From the NCBI GenBank assembly GCA_041740975.1, contig JBGSKV010000123.1, positions 1-6,080 of the forward strand: a DNA stretch of 6,080 bases, given 5' to 3'. The translations under genes were made by a program, and so were the position numbers. Source of the stretch: JBGSKV01 sp041740975 (GTDB lineage Bacteria; Bdellovibrionota_B; Oligoflexia; Oligoflexales; JALZUQ01). How positions within the stretch are numbered: the first letter of the stretch is position 1; every line of letters starts with the position of its first letter. Below the pieces are notes generated by a model, which was not told where the DNA came from, searched no databases, and saw only the letters and a list, made by a program, of their open reading frames with translations. This document shows positions 1 to 6,049 of the stretch, piece after piece.

Positions 1-361
1 TCGGTGATGGCGGATCTTTCGCAAGCGCCGCGCGAAATTCAGTTAATTGAAGAGATATATATTTACTAACATCGCTACTTTCCTGAGAACATTTTTCAGA
101 GTTTTTTAAAAGGTCGCGATAGTTATTCGTGCGAAGAGCTGCACAGTCGCTACCTTCCGTGCAGGGAGTTTTTGATTGACCGACATCTTCAAGAAAAATA
201 TCCTTTATTTTAAAATGAAATGGTTTACAGCTGTCAACCTCTGTAATAATCTCTTTCTGGATTTGACCATCATTTTCTAATGTGCTTTGGTTGCTGGAGG
301 TTCTACTAGAATTAGTTAGCCCACAACCCGTCAATAAGATGGCAACGGAAATGACACGCAT
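1..361 (-). CDS. Putative lipoprotein, 3' end cut off by window edge
   Basis: The frame reads from an ATG at 361-359 to the left edge without a stop, giving 120 codons of a gene whose C-terminus lies outside the window. The start is well fixed: AAGGGA (367-372, minus strand) sits 5 nt upstream, and an in-frame TAA lies just before it. The N-terminus MRVISVAILLTGCGLTN holds a short hydrophobic stretch and a lipobox LTGC, so Cys13 would be lipidated and the protein anchored in the outer or inner membrane facing the periplasm. The signal peptide of 12 residues is unusually short. After a Ser/Asn/Thr-rich linker (about residues 14-40), the mature part has four more cysteines (45, 67, 73, 91), which could form two disulfides. 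I do not recognise the family and assign no function. That it is coding and exported is fairly sure; the role is unknown. Confidence 0.8.
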   Translation of the reverse strand, partial: MRVISVAILLTGCGLTNSSRTSSNQSTLENDGQIQKEIITEVDSCKPFHFKIKDIFLEDVGQSKTPCTEGSDCAALRTNNYRDLLKNSEKCSQESSDVSKYISLQLTEFRAALAKDPPSP

Positions 362-446
362 AAAAATCCCTTACTGAACTAGAAATTTAATACTGTGAGT
401 CATCGGCCAATCACCCGTTTTTCTTTAAAAAAAGATGGTAGACGGC

Positions 447-481
447 ATTCCCAGGTGAGCGCTTTAACCTAAGCGGGGAAT
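447..481 (-). other. Bulged hairpin between barrel gene and lipoprotein gene
   Basis: ATTCCC (447-452) pairs with GGGAAT (476-481), and inside it CGCTT (460-464) pairs with AAGCG (471-475) around a 6-nt loop. A 7-nt bulge lies on one side. On the minus strand a T-rich run (plus-strand 423-433) follows only about 14 nt later, so this is not a textbook terminator. It could be a weak end signal for the barrel gene upstream or a leader structure for the lipoprotein gene. The pairing is seen directly; any role is inferred. Confidence 0.35.
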
Positions 482-504
482 AAGCGGCCGGAATAACAAA
501 ATAA

Positions 505-510
505 ATTATA
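505..510 (-). promoter_or_regulatory. Candidate -10 box for the lipoprotein gene
   Basis: The minus strand reads TATAAT exactly here, inside an AT-rich stretch. The region 16-18 nt upstream (about 528-534) reads GCGTTTTG and is a poor -35 match. If used, transcription would begin near 498 and give a leader of about 135 nt that includes the hairpin at 447-481. The box match is real, but the weak -35 keeps this tentative. Confidence 0.3.
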
Positions 511-552
511 ACTGGGAAGTGGGGCCAAAACGCGAAGCTTTTCAACCAGCTG

Positions 553-1827
553 TCAATGGGTGCGACGGCTTGGTTTACGCATAAACGGTGTAGGAAAGAA
601 GGTTGTCATGGTCAAACTATAGTAGCTATCGTTATTGGCGTTTATGCCCGATGACGTAAAGTGATAACCAAGAGTCAGTTCTAGAGGAATGGGAAACTGT
701 TTGCTTTCATAAGCTTTGACAGTCTGCATGCCGAGTTGCATGCCTTGGTAAACCTGCCAGCGTTCCGTCTTTGCTTCCAGAAAATCATAATTGCCAGCTA
801 TGGGCCCCGACATATCATCTCTCTCATGCCCGGTGTAACCCAGGTAGTATCCTGCAAAGAATTTGTCGATCATATACTTAGAGTTCAGACGAGCGATCTT
901 TGTACTTCCGGGATCAATATCCACTTGAGTCAATCGATTCTGCTCTGGCAATGCTTCTTCCGCAACGGGAACACGCTTATCTAAAGTCGTCGAAAAATTC
1001 ATGCGGTATCCGAGATCGGCGCCGAGGTAAAATTGACGGGCAAAAACAAATCCGGGTTGGATGCTAGTCGTAAGTCCAGCGTAGCCGCCTTCCCCACCTT
1101 CACTCAATGTGGAATCGTTCAGAATATTCGGATCTTCCACATAACCAGTTGGATGTCGGTAGTCCAAGCCCATACCCATATTGAAAAGTACCGAACGCAT
1201 GAGGCGTTGATTAAACGCAGATTTAAAGCCCATTTGTATGTCGCCAACACCACTATGCGACCATTTGTCGTTAAGCGTATATCCTTCTTTAGCAAGTTGC
1301 TCGCGAACTCGCTCTGGTGTGATCATCTTATAATTATTAAACTTCTCGCCCAAGTTACCAGGCAAAAACTGGGAAACACTTGACTTTAGTTCCAGTAGTT
1401 CAGGATTCACTTTAACTGCGATGGTCGATTCTACTTCTGCAGTGATGTAGGGTATGCCGATGTATGCTGTTAGAAAATCCGTGATACCGTAGCCAATTGC
1501 AAAAACATTGGCATTGACGTTACCCTCGACGCTGATATCAATGTCCGCAACATTGAGTTCATTGAGAGCGCTGTTATTCCCAAGTGCACCCATACTTTTA
1601 CCAATCGATGTCTTGTCCATGATGCTCTTCAAACCAATTTTTTGATCATTGGCATTCGAATAATTTTCGAGTTTTCCATCGCCATTGAAAAAGTCGACTT
1701 GAGCGCCCATATTTCGATAGCTATATTGAATCAAACCAACCCCGCGCGGCAAAACGGCAACTTGTCCCAATGCTTCGGGGGCAATGAGTGCTGTGAGGAT
1801 AAGGAAATGTCGGAGCTTCAGCGTCAC
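553..1827 (-). CDS. Outer-membrane beta-barrel protein, MetA-pathway porin-like
   Basis: The product is a 424-residue exported protein. Residues 1-21 form a signal peptide (MTLKLRHFLILTALIAPEALG, cleavage likely before QV). The mature part has alternating aromatic and glycine strands typical of outer-membrane barrels. The core GVGDIQMGFK (about 193-202), then MGMGLDYRHPTGYVEDP and later FYLGADLGYRMNF, closely follows the pattern of the 'putative MetA-pathway of phenol degradation' family (Pfam Phenol_MetA_deg). Those are predicted outer-membrane channels for small or hydrophobic molecules; the substrate here is unknown. About residues 45-100 and 140-190 are polar insertions, possibly surface loops or a periplasmic segment. 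I chose GTG at 1827 because AAGGA (1837-1841) lies 9 nt away; the open frame also allows TTG at 1833, only 3 nt from that site, and an in-frame TAA precedes it. The last barrel strand appears to end at ...LTMTTFF, leaving a basic tail ending in RKPSRRTH instead of the usual terminal Phe. A terminator upstream makes it a separate transcription unit. Confidence 0.85.
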   Translation of the reverse strand: MTLKLRHFLILTALIAPEALGQVAVLPRGVGLIQYSYRNMGAQVDFFNGDGKLENYSNANDQKIGLKSIMDKTSIGKSMGALGNNSALNELNVADIDISVEGNVNANVFAIGYGITDFLTAYIGIPYITAEVESTIAVKVNPELLELKSSVSQFLPGNLGEKFNNYKMITPERVREQLAKEGYTLNDKWSHSGVGDIQMGFKSAFNQRLMRSVLFNMGMGLDYRHPTGYVEDPNILNDSTLSEGGEGGYAGLTTSIQPGFVFARQFYLGADLGYRMNFSTTLDKRVPVAEEALPEQNRLTQVDIDPGSTKIARLNSKYMIDKFFAGYYLGYTGHERDDMSGPIAGNYDFLEAKTERWQVYQGMQLGMQTVKAYESKQFPIPLELTLGYHFTSSGINANNDSYYSLTMTTFFPTPFMRKPSRRTH

Positions 1828-1836
1828 CAGCAATGG

Positions 1837-1841
1837 TCCTT
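1837..1841 (-). promoter_or_regulatory. Ribosome binding site that decides the barrel gene start
   Basis: The minus strand reads AAGGA. It is 9 nt from GTG (1827-1825) but only 3 nt from TTG (1833-1831), so the GTG is the better start. Both starts leave the signal peptide intact, so the mature protein is the same. Confidence 0.6.
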
Positions 1842-1970
1842 AGGATTTAAAAATGCTCTCTTGAATAATAGGGCCGGAGCCTTGCCTTTGGCGGGCGCCC
1901 TGACCTTGCCATGAAATTGCAAGGAGCTGTCCAACCGCAAGCAAACCTAACCATTTGAACTCATTGAATT

Positions 1971-2009
1971 AAAATGAAAAACGGGCCGCCGATTTTGCGG
2001 CAACCCGTT
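1971..2009 (-). terminator. Rho-independent terminator after the twin-CX7C gene
   Basis: On the minus strand AACGGG (from 2009) pairs with CCCGTT, with an inner CCGC/GCGG pairing around a 7-nt AT-rich loop and a 3-nt bulge. The stem runs straight into a T-rich tail, TTTTTCATTTT (1981-1971). It lies 46 nt past the stop of the 2055-2738 gene and separates that gene from the barrel gene. Confidence 0.85.
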
Positions 2010-2054
2010 ATATTTTCAACACTTTGTCAGGACTTTTACAGTCCTCGTTTTCGT

Positions 2055-2738
2055 TTACCTTGCTTTGGCGTCCGCTTCTCGAACGGCACGACACTCTTTC
2101 TCAACATCAACAGCACAGTAAGCTCTTTCCATTGCATCTCCACCATGACGGCAAGCTGCTGCTGCTACTTCGGTACAACTTAAGGAACGATTCATAAACA
2201 AAGTCGCACGATCTTCATAAGCGACTCTGATGACTGGTCTTGGTTTTTTTTCAAGATAGATTTGAATATCATCGCCGTTCTGAGTGAACAGTGAAAGTCC
2301 TTTGCCAGGAGTATAAGGACTAAGGGTATCATTCACTACGATTTCTACAGACTCTCCCGTTTCACTATTCGACCATCGCGTAACGACCAACTCACCAAAC
2401 TTAATTGCTTTGATTTCCAATGTGTCGAAGTCCGTAATCTTCAGATCATCTTTCGAAGAATTAATTTTTAGATCAGAGCGTACGGATTCACCTTCGAAAG
2501 AAATTTTATAAATATATGGTTTTTCCGTTTCGGTGATTTTAAGGCCAGCAAATTTCTTCGGCTCGATCATTTTCAAAGACCCGTTTGATCCTCTCGCCAA
2601 AACCGGACCGGTTTCATCGACTAAAACGTACTCGCCAAGAATGAATCTGCTGAACCTTTCGCGTTCGTCATAAGCTGCGAAACCAAGGGATGAAATCAAC
2701 ATTCCAAGTATCAAACAGACGATCGATCTAGAAAACAT
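2055..2738 (-). CDS. Secreted protein with C-terminal twin CX7C motif, unknown function
   Basis: The product has 227 residues. Residues 1-21 are a signal peptide (basic start, hydrophobic core VCLILGMLISSLGFA, cleavage likely before AYDE), so it is periplasmic or exported. The start ATG is backed by AGGAG (2748-2752, minus strand), 9 nt upstream. Residues 35-175 look beta-rich, with alternating hydrophobic residues and many charged turns. The C-terminal part changes character: a probable helical hairpin with cysteines at 188, 196, 208 and 216, spaced C-x7-C-x11-C-x7-C. In an exported protein these would probably form two disulfides bridging two antiparallel helices, as in twin-CX9C and hairpinin-type folds. 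That is an analogy in geometry, not a family assignment. I do not recognise the family. It is a single-gene unit, with its own terminator downstream and a divergent gene upstream. Confidence 0.82.
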   Translation of the reverse strand: MFSRSIVCLILGMLISSLGFAAYDERERFSRFILGEYVLVDETGPVLARGSNGSLKMIEPKKFAGLKITETEKPYIYKISFEGESVRSDLKINSSKDDLKITDFDTLEIKAIKFGELVVTRWSNSETGESVEIVVNDTLSPYTPGKGLSLFTQNGDDIQIYLEKKPRPVIRVAYEDRATLFMNRSLSCTEVAAAACRHGGDAMERAYCAVDVEKECRAVREADAKAR

Positions 2739-2752
2739 GAGGTTTTTCTCCT

Positions 2753-3066
2753 GTGAGTGAATGGCTGGGAAACTATCGAAACTCGCGGTGGGATTAACAT
2801 ATCCTTATCCAGAAGTGAATGATTTTTAAGCAGACCCTTGTTTCCGAGATTTTTTGTAGCCGTCCAACGCCTTGTTCTTAGTAAAATCAAATGGTTATGG
2901 TGACTATAGCTGCAGGGTGCCAGGCTAGGGCTGGATGGCCTTTATTTGTTTCTGGCTGGCGACGCGGAACTTCCCTGCCAAATATGTCGGATTGCAATGG
3001 CCGCAAAAGTGTTTTACCTAAGCTTACCGGGTCCGATTTGTGATCACCAAAAAATCATTCGAAACT
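2753..3066. other. Divergent intergenic region, no gene seen
   Basis: This gap separates the minus-strand gene ending its 5' region at 2752 from the plus-strand gene at 3081, so promoters for both should lie here. The best plus-strand candidate is TTGTTC (2872-2877) and TATGGT (2896-2901) with an 18-nt spacer, a weak match. No convincing sigma70 pair was found on the minus strand. Short pairings such as CCAG/CTGG around 2920-2934 are too weak to call. No RNA gene was recognised. Confidence 0.4.
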
Positions 3067-3072
3067 AAGGAG
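3067..3072 (+). promoter_or_regulatory. Ribosome binding site fixing a TTG start
   Basis: AAGGAG sits 8 nt before TTG at 3081, and TAA at 3066-3068 is in frame with that TTG and overlaps the site. No ATG or GTG exists in frame between that stop and the TTG, and the family's first helix begins right after it. This makes the rare TTG start credible. Confidence 0.75.
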
Positions 3073-3080
3073 CGTGCGCT

Positions 3081-3482
3081 TTGCAGACTGAAGTTCTTCT
3101 TCAAAACTATTACCAATATTTTAATAGTGGCGAGACTGAGAAATTCTTGGATTTACTGTCGGACGATGTTTTGCATGAAGTCAATCAAAGCGAAACCGAA
3201 TACGGCAAAGACGCCTTTCGAAATTTCGTAAAAATGATGGACGAGTGCTACAAAGAAAACGCCAGCGACATAAGCATCACGGTTTCCAAAAATGGCGAAC
3301 GCGCCGCGGCTGAGTTTCAAATCGACGGTGAATATTTAAAAACGATCGAGGGCCTTCCTGAAGCGACTGGTCAAAGGTATCGCCTTCGTGTGGGAACCTT
3401 TTTTGAAGTTAAAAATAACAAAATCACCCGAGTTACAAATTACTACAATCTGCCTGATTGGCTTGAGCAAGTGGGCGGTTAA
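3081..3482 (+). CDS. SnoaL/NTF2-like ketosteroid-isomerase-related protein
   Basis: The product is a 133-residue cytoplasmic protein with no signal peptide, the normal length for a one-domain NTF2-fold protein. It opens with the usual helix (LLQNYYQYFNSGETEKFLDLLSDDVLHEVN), continues with YGKDAFRNFVKMMDECYKE, and ends in the beta-sheet with FFEVKNNKITRVTNYYNLPDWLEQV. From memory, that last segment is the hallmark of the 'ketosteroid isomerase-related' subgroup of SnoaL-like proteins (TIGR02096 type). Family members share the cone-shaped pocket of steroid delta-isomerase, but their substrates are mostly unknown, so no reaction is assigned. The start is TTG, with AAGGAG 8 nt upstream. The stop lies 4 nt before the next gene's ATG, which suggests a shared transcript and possibly coupled translation. 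Family assignment is confident; biochemical role is open. Confidence 0.88.
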   Translation: MQTEVLLQNYYQYFNSGETEKFLDLLSDDVLHEVNQSETEYGKDAFRNFVKMMDECYKENASDISITVSKNGERAAAEFQIDGEYLKTIEGLPEATGQRYRLRVGTFFEVKNNKITRVTNYYNLPDWLEQVGG

Positions 3483-3486
3483 TTTC

Positions 3487-4680
3487 ATGGTGCGTTCAAA
3501 AAAATCTTTGCTTTTGATCTTCCTATTTTTTATTGCTTTTCCAGCGGGTCACGCGCAGGCAAATCCTTGCATGGACTTCTTCGTACGCAGTCTGAAAACG
3601 ATACGCGGCGATAGAACTGCGATGCCCAATTTGGTATTCAAACCAGTCGAATTGTGGCTGGGAGATATCCAGCAAATTAAGCTTTTAAACAATATGCCAG
3701 ATACTGCTGAGGAAGATTCGACTCGTGGACGATTCGAGTGGTCCATCAATAATTTAAGTCCAGAAAAATTGATTGAGCGTTTGCAAAAAATCGACGATGA
3801 AGTCATTGATCCTTTGTCAGAACATTCGAATTTGCGGCAAAGTCGAAAAGAAATCATGACGGCTATCCATGAGTCGTTCTGGGAAGCGAAGCAAGAACTG
3901 GCTCATGTGACTCTTGCGCTCACACCGCATATGAGCCTTCGGTTTCAACCTACTTTTGAAGTGCCGACATTAGCCATTAAAGATATCTCGCCTTCTGAGT
4001 CTGAGCTTATTAGTGAAATCATGGGGGAATCGCCCCGCATGGTTCGAAGCAGGCTAAAGCTGGACCTTCCCGAACATGCGCTGGACCGGCTCTTTTACGG
4101 CTACACCCAGATTGCTAAAGATGCGGGCTTGCCCGATCGGCGCTTAGACGCAATCGTACAATTTAAGGCTAATGAAGAAATTAGAATAAAGTCTCTCGCC
4201 GTCGCCGAAATTTTTACCACGAAGATTCTCCCGCTAACTTCTTACCGTAGAGATCTGGGACGTCTACCTTTACGCATGTTCCTGCGAATCTATGAACTTT
4301 GTGAAAACCATGACATCAGCTCCCTGCAAACGCTTCTCAAAGTTGTTGATACTCTTAGTGGAACGGATTTTAAAAAAACAAAGTTTAAACAGTTGATCTC
4401 GGAAACTTGGTATGACTTGGCAAATCATGGTGAGTTCACTCCGGTTAGAGAGTTTGCCTTATCACATCAATTTCGATTTGACGGCGGAGTCCTTTTATTT
4501 GTTCAGGGATATGTTCGGTCGCAACTTCGCATCATGCCGGCAAGTGGCGATCTCGTCATAGTCGATTCTACGGCACCAAATGATCTGAATATTATGATCG
4601 ATAACGACTCGTATTTGAATCGCCAGCGGGCTGGACTCGATAGACAACGAGCTCTCATGCAGCGCATCTTAAGCATCTAA
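3487..4680 (+). CDS. Secreted helical protein of unknown family
   Basis: The product has 397 residues. Residues 1-25 are a clear signal peptide (MVRSKKS, then LLLIFLFFIAFPAGHAQA, cleavage likely before NP), so it acts in the periplasm or outside. The frame is open further upstream to 3388, but that would bury the signal peptide behind 33 residues overlapping the previous gene, so ATG 3487 is chosen. No good Shine-Dalgarno precedes it, which fits coupling to the upstream stop 4 nt away. The mature protein looks mostly alpha-helical: charged amphipathic segments at about 90-140 and 195-245, and 255-350 with helices ending in GYVRSQLRIM. Beta-like stretches occur near 47-60, 150-165 and 355-372. 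Only two cysteines (28, 272) occur. No catalytic motif or known domain was recognised. A secreted protein in an operon with a cytoplasmic SnoaL-like protein is an odd pairing, and no shared function is evident. Confidence 0.85.
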   Translation: MVRSKKSLLLIFLFFIAFPAGHAQANPCMDFFVRSLKTIRGDRTAMPNLVFKPVELWLGDIQQIKLLNNMPDTAEEDSTRGRFEWSINNLSPEKLIERLQKIDDEVIDPLSEHSNLRQSRKEIMTAIHESFWEAKQELAHVTLALTPHMSLRFQPTFEVPTLAIKDISPSESELISEIMGESPRMVRSRLKLDLPEHALDRLFYGYTQIAKDAGLPDRRLDAIVQFKANEEIRIKSLAVAEIFTTKILPLTSYRRDLGRLPLRMFLRIYELCENHDISSLQTLLKVVDTLSGTDFKKTKFKQLISETWYDLANHGEFTPVREFALSHQFRFDGGVLLFVQGYVRSQLRIMPASGDLVIVDSTAPNDLNIMIDNDSYLNRQRAGLDRQRALMQRILSI

Positions 4681-4845
4681 TTCGCTTGTTTATTTTAGCT
4701 AATGAGTTTTTCTCCCGCCATGAATCGACCCTACGTATACCTCCAAAATAAAAGAGAAATTTACCTTCTTTCAGCCACGCTCCTCTCCCGTCCGAATGGG
4801 TTTGAAGTCGAGATTGCAAAAGAAACATGACCTGAAAGGCCAAAT

Positions 4846-5799
4846 ATGAAGACAAGCACTGAAAAACAATGGAAGACGGAACTAGCCATAGTCGTTTTAG
4901 CAATTGCGATCTTGTCTTGTTCAGGCATGGAAACTTCGGCAAGTTTCAGCGGAGGCAATGCAAATCCATCTCAAGGTCAAGCTGATAACAACGGTCGAAA
5001 TGGCGATGGTGTGAATACACCGAGCAACAACAATCCGAAAGATGGCGAAGACCCGGCAAGCGTTTCTAATCCGTCGGATCCGATTCCGGGCAGTGACGAT
5101 GATATAGCCGACCCCAATCCAAACACCCCAGCTGCTCCAGTGGTTGCTGATGAAGAAGACGAGATTGCCGATTTGCCGGAAGTTACGATTCCCACTCCTA
5201 CCGGCACGACGACAACTAAGAAGTGTAGCAGAGATTTTCAAATTGGCGGTCGGTCAAACCTTTATTTAGCTGGTATGCCAGACGGTACAGCTATCGCTTA
5301 TAATGCTTCTACAGATTCGGCGCCAAATGAGTCACCGGTTTTGTTAGAGCCGGACGTGGAAGGTTGTTTGGCCGCAGGTAGCAAAATTTACTTTCAAGTC
5401 TCCGGGCAAATTAGCCACGGCGGTTCGAATTTGACAGATGCAGATGGCAACACAGGCAATATTGGCAGCCATGAGAAGCAAGCTCTTTATGGTAAATCGA
5501 ATGTAACTGCGCCTCTCAATGCAATGATGGGAGTGTTTCTCGGCGAAGAAAGTCCGGCCGCTTTGGTAGCGCCTGCAGCTCTATCTTTCGCTTCGGCTGA
5601 TTCGCGCAACTATCAAACTCTGAGTCCTTTGGTCGGCCAGATTTTCTTTATTGGTAACGGCAAAGATAGCAGCGGCGACTATCAAAAAATTGTAGTCCCC
5701 GCCGGTGCAAAACGATTGTTCTTGGGAATTATGGATACCTATGAGTGGAATAATAACTCTGGTCAGTTGACTGGGGCGATTTTGTTAGAAAATCAATAG
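4846..5799 (+). CDS. Lipoprotein with acidic linker and LecA-like lectin domain
   Basis: The product has 317 residues. The start ATG has AAAGG 6 nt upstream. Residues 13-25 form a hydrophobic core and lipobox (AILSC), so Cys25 would be lipidated and the protein membrane-anchored, with Ser26 compatible with outer-membrane sorting. Residues 30-124 are a low-complexity linker rich in Asn, Pro, Gly, Asp and Ser, with acidic blocks (SDDDIADPNPN, ADEEDEIADLPE) and a Thr-rich end. From Cys127 onward is a compact domain. IYFQVSGQISHGG, GKSNVTAPLNAMMGVFLG, GQIFFIGNG and VPAGAKRLFLGIMDTYEWNN followed by NSGQL match the pattern of PA-IL/LecA-type galactose-binding lectin folds. In LecA an Asp and two Asn before Ser-Gly bind calcium and sugar; here Asp297, Asn303 and Asn304 take those places, with the loop one residue shorter. 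His191 replaces the LecA Tyr36 position by my alignment. Cys127 and Cys174 could pair. A surface glycan-binding role is likely but inferred. Confidence 0.88.
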   Translation: MKTSTEKQWKTELAIVVLAIAILSCSGMETSASFSGGNANPSQGQADNNGRNGDGVNTPSNNNPKDGEDPASVSNPSDPIPGSDDDIADPNPNTPAAPVVADEEDEIADLPEVTIPTPTGTTTTKKCSRDFQIGGRSNLYLAGMPDGTAIAYNASTDSAPNESPVLLEPDVEGCLAAGSKIYFQVSGQISHGGSNLTDADGNTGNIGSHEKQALYGKSNVTAPLNAMMGVFLGEESPAALVAPAALSFASADSRNYQTLSPLVGQIFFIGNGKDSSGDYQKIVVPAGAKRLFLGIMDTYEWNNNSGQLTGAILLENQ

Positions 5800-5809
5800 A
5801 TTATTGAAC

Positions 5810-5828
5810 ACGGCCGCTTCGCGGCCGT
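5810..5828 (+). other. GC-rich perfect hairpin just after the lectin gene
   Basis: ACGGCCGC (5810-5817) and GCGGCCGT (5821-5828) form a perfect 8-bp stem with a TTC loop, 11 nt after the stop codon. No T-tract follows, so on its own it is not a Rho-independent terminator. It probably stabilises the mRNA 3' end or works together with the hairpin 9 nt downstream. Confidence 0.65.
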
Positions 5829-5836
5829 AACGTTGT

Positions 5837-5872
5837 AAAGCTCCGCCTTTCACAGGCGGAGCTTTTGTTTTT
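5837..5872 (+). terminator. Strong Rho-independent terminator of the lectin gene
   Basis: AAAGCTCCGCC (5837-5847) pairs perfectly with GGCGGAGCTTT (5855-5865) around a 7-nt loop, and the tail reads TTTTGTTTTT (5863-5872). It ends the plus-strand lipoprotein gene. The last two T residues are also the first bases of the inverted repeat that follows. Confidence 0.92.
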
Positions 5873-6049
5873 GCGAAGAGTTGGTCGAAATTTCTCAAAG
5901 CGGTTTTCAGAGGGTACGCTTGCCTGCCTGGCCACCGGTATTTTTGTTTGTAACAGAGCTCCTGCCCAGGCTGCGCTGGTGTTCGCGCGTCCTGCGCTCA
6001 CAACCCCCTCTCAACACCGCATTGAGAAATTTCGACCAACTCTTCGCAA
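5871..6049. repeat. 179-bp element with long inverted terminal repeats
   Basis: The left end (5871-5898) and right end (6022-6049) are exact reverse complements over 28 nt, starting TTGCGAAGAG and running to TTTCTCAA. The match continues inward to 5914 and 6006 with only three mismatches (5899/6021, 5905/6015, 5908/6012), so each arm is 44 nt with 41 pairs. The 91-nt centre is GC-rich, contains CTGCGCT twice, and can form smaller pairings such as CCTGG/CCAGG. No convincing ORF lies inside, and no clear target-site duplication flanks it (left flank ...TTTTGTTT, right flank GTTCAAAT...). The form fits a MITE-like non-autonomous element or a palindromic intergenic repeat. A transcript from either strand would fold into a long stem. 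The inverted repeat is certain; its nature is inferred. Confidence 0.85.

Noticed and set aside
736..1383. Plus-strand frames of 82 and 116 residues opposite the barrel gene.
   Set aside because: They lie antisense within a well-supported coding region, with no ribosome binding site or plausible domain.
1871..1924. GC-rich pairings upstream of the barrel gene (GGGCGCCC at 1893-1900; CCTTGC/GCAAGG at 1904-1924).
   Set aside because: The stems are short and not followed by a T-tract, and I see no match to a known riboswitch or leader.
2891..3043. A 50-codon plus-strand open frame starting ATGGTTATGGTG in the divergent gap.
   Set aside because: It has no Shine-Dalgarno, no recognisable protein character, and it ends just before the ribosome binding site of the real gene; it is probably chance.
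3040..3231. A 63-residue plus-strand frame beginning MITKKSFETKER.
   Set aside because: It overlaps the well-supported SnoaL-like gene in a different frame and has no family resemblance.
3388..3486. An upstream extension of the 397-residue protein gene.
   Set aside because: It overlaps the SnoaL-like gene in another frame and would place 33 residues before an obvious signal peptide.
4671..4700. AAGC/GCTT pairing followed by GTTTATTTT after the 397-residue protein gene.
   Set aside because: A 4-bp AT-rich stem overlapping the stop codon is too weak to call a terminator.
4921..5241. Minus-strand frames opposite the acidic linker of the lectin-like lipoprotein.
   Set aside because: They are antisense products of a low-complexity coding stretch, which naturally lacks stops.
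5801..6001. A 66-residue minus-strand frame across the terminator and the inverted repeat.
   Set aside because: It runs through a terminator hairpin and a repeat arm and has no protein-like features or ribosome binding site.
5871..6049. Reading the inverted repeat as an integron attC site or a CRISPR array.
   Set aside because: There are no GTTRRRY/RYYYAAC core boxes at the ends, and there are only two inverted copies rather than a series of direct repeats with spacers.
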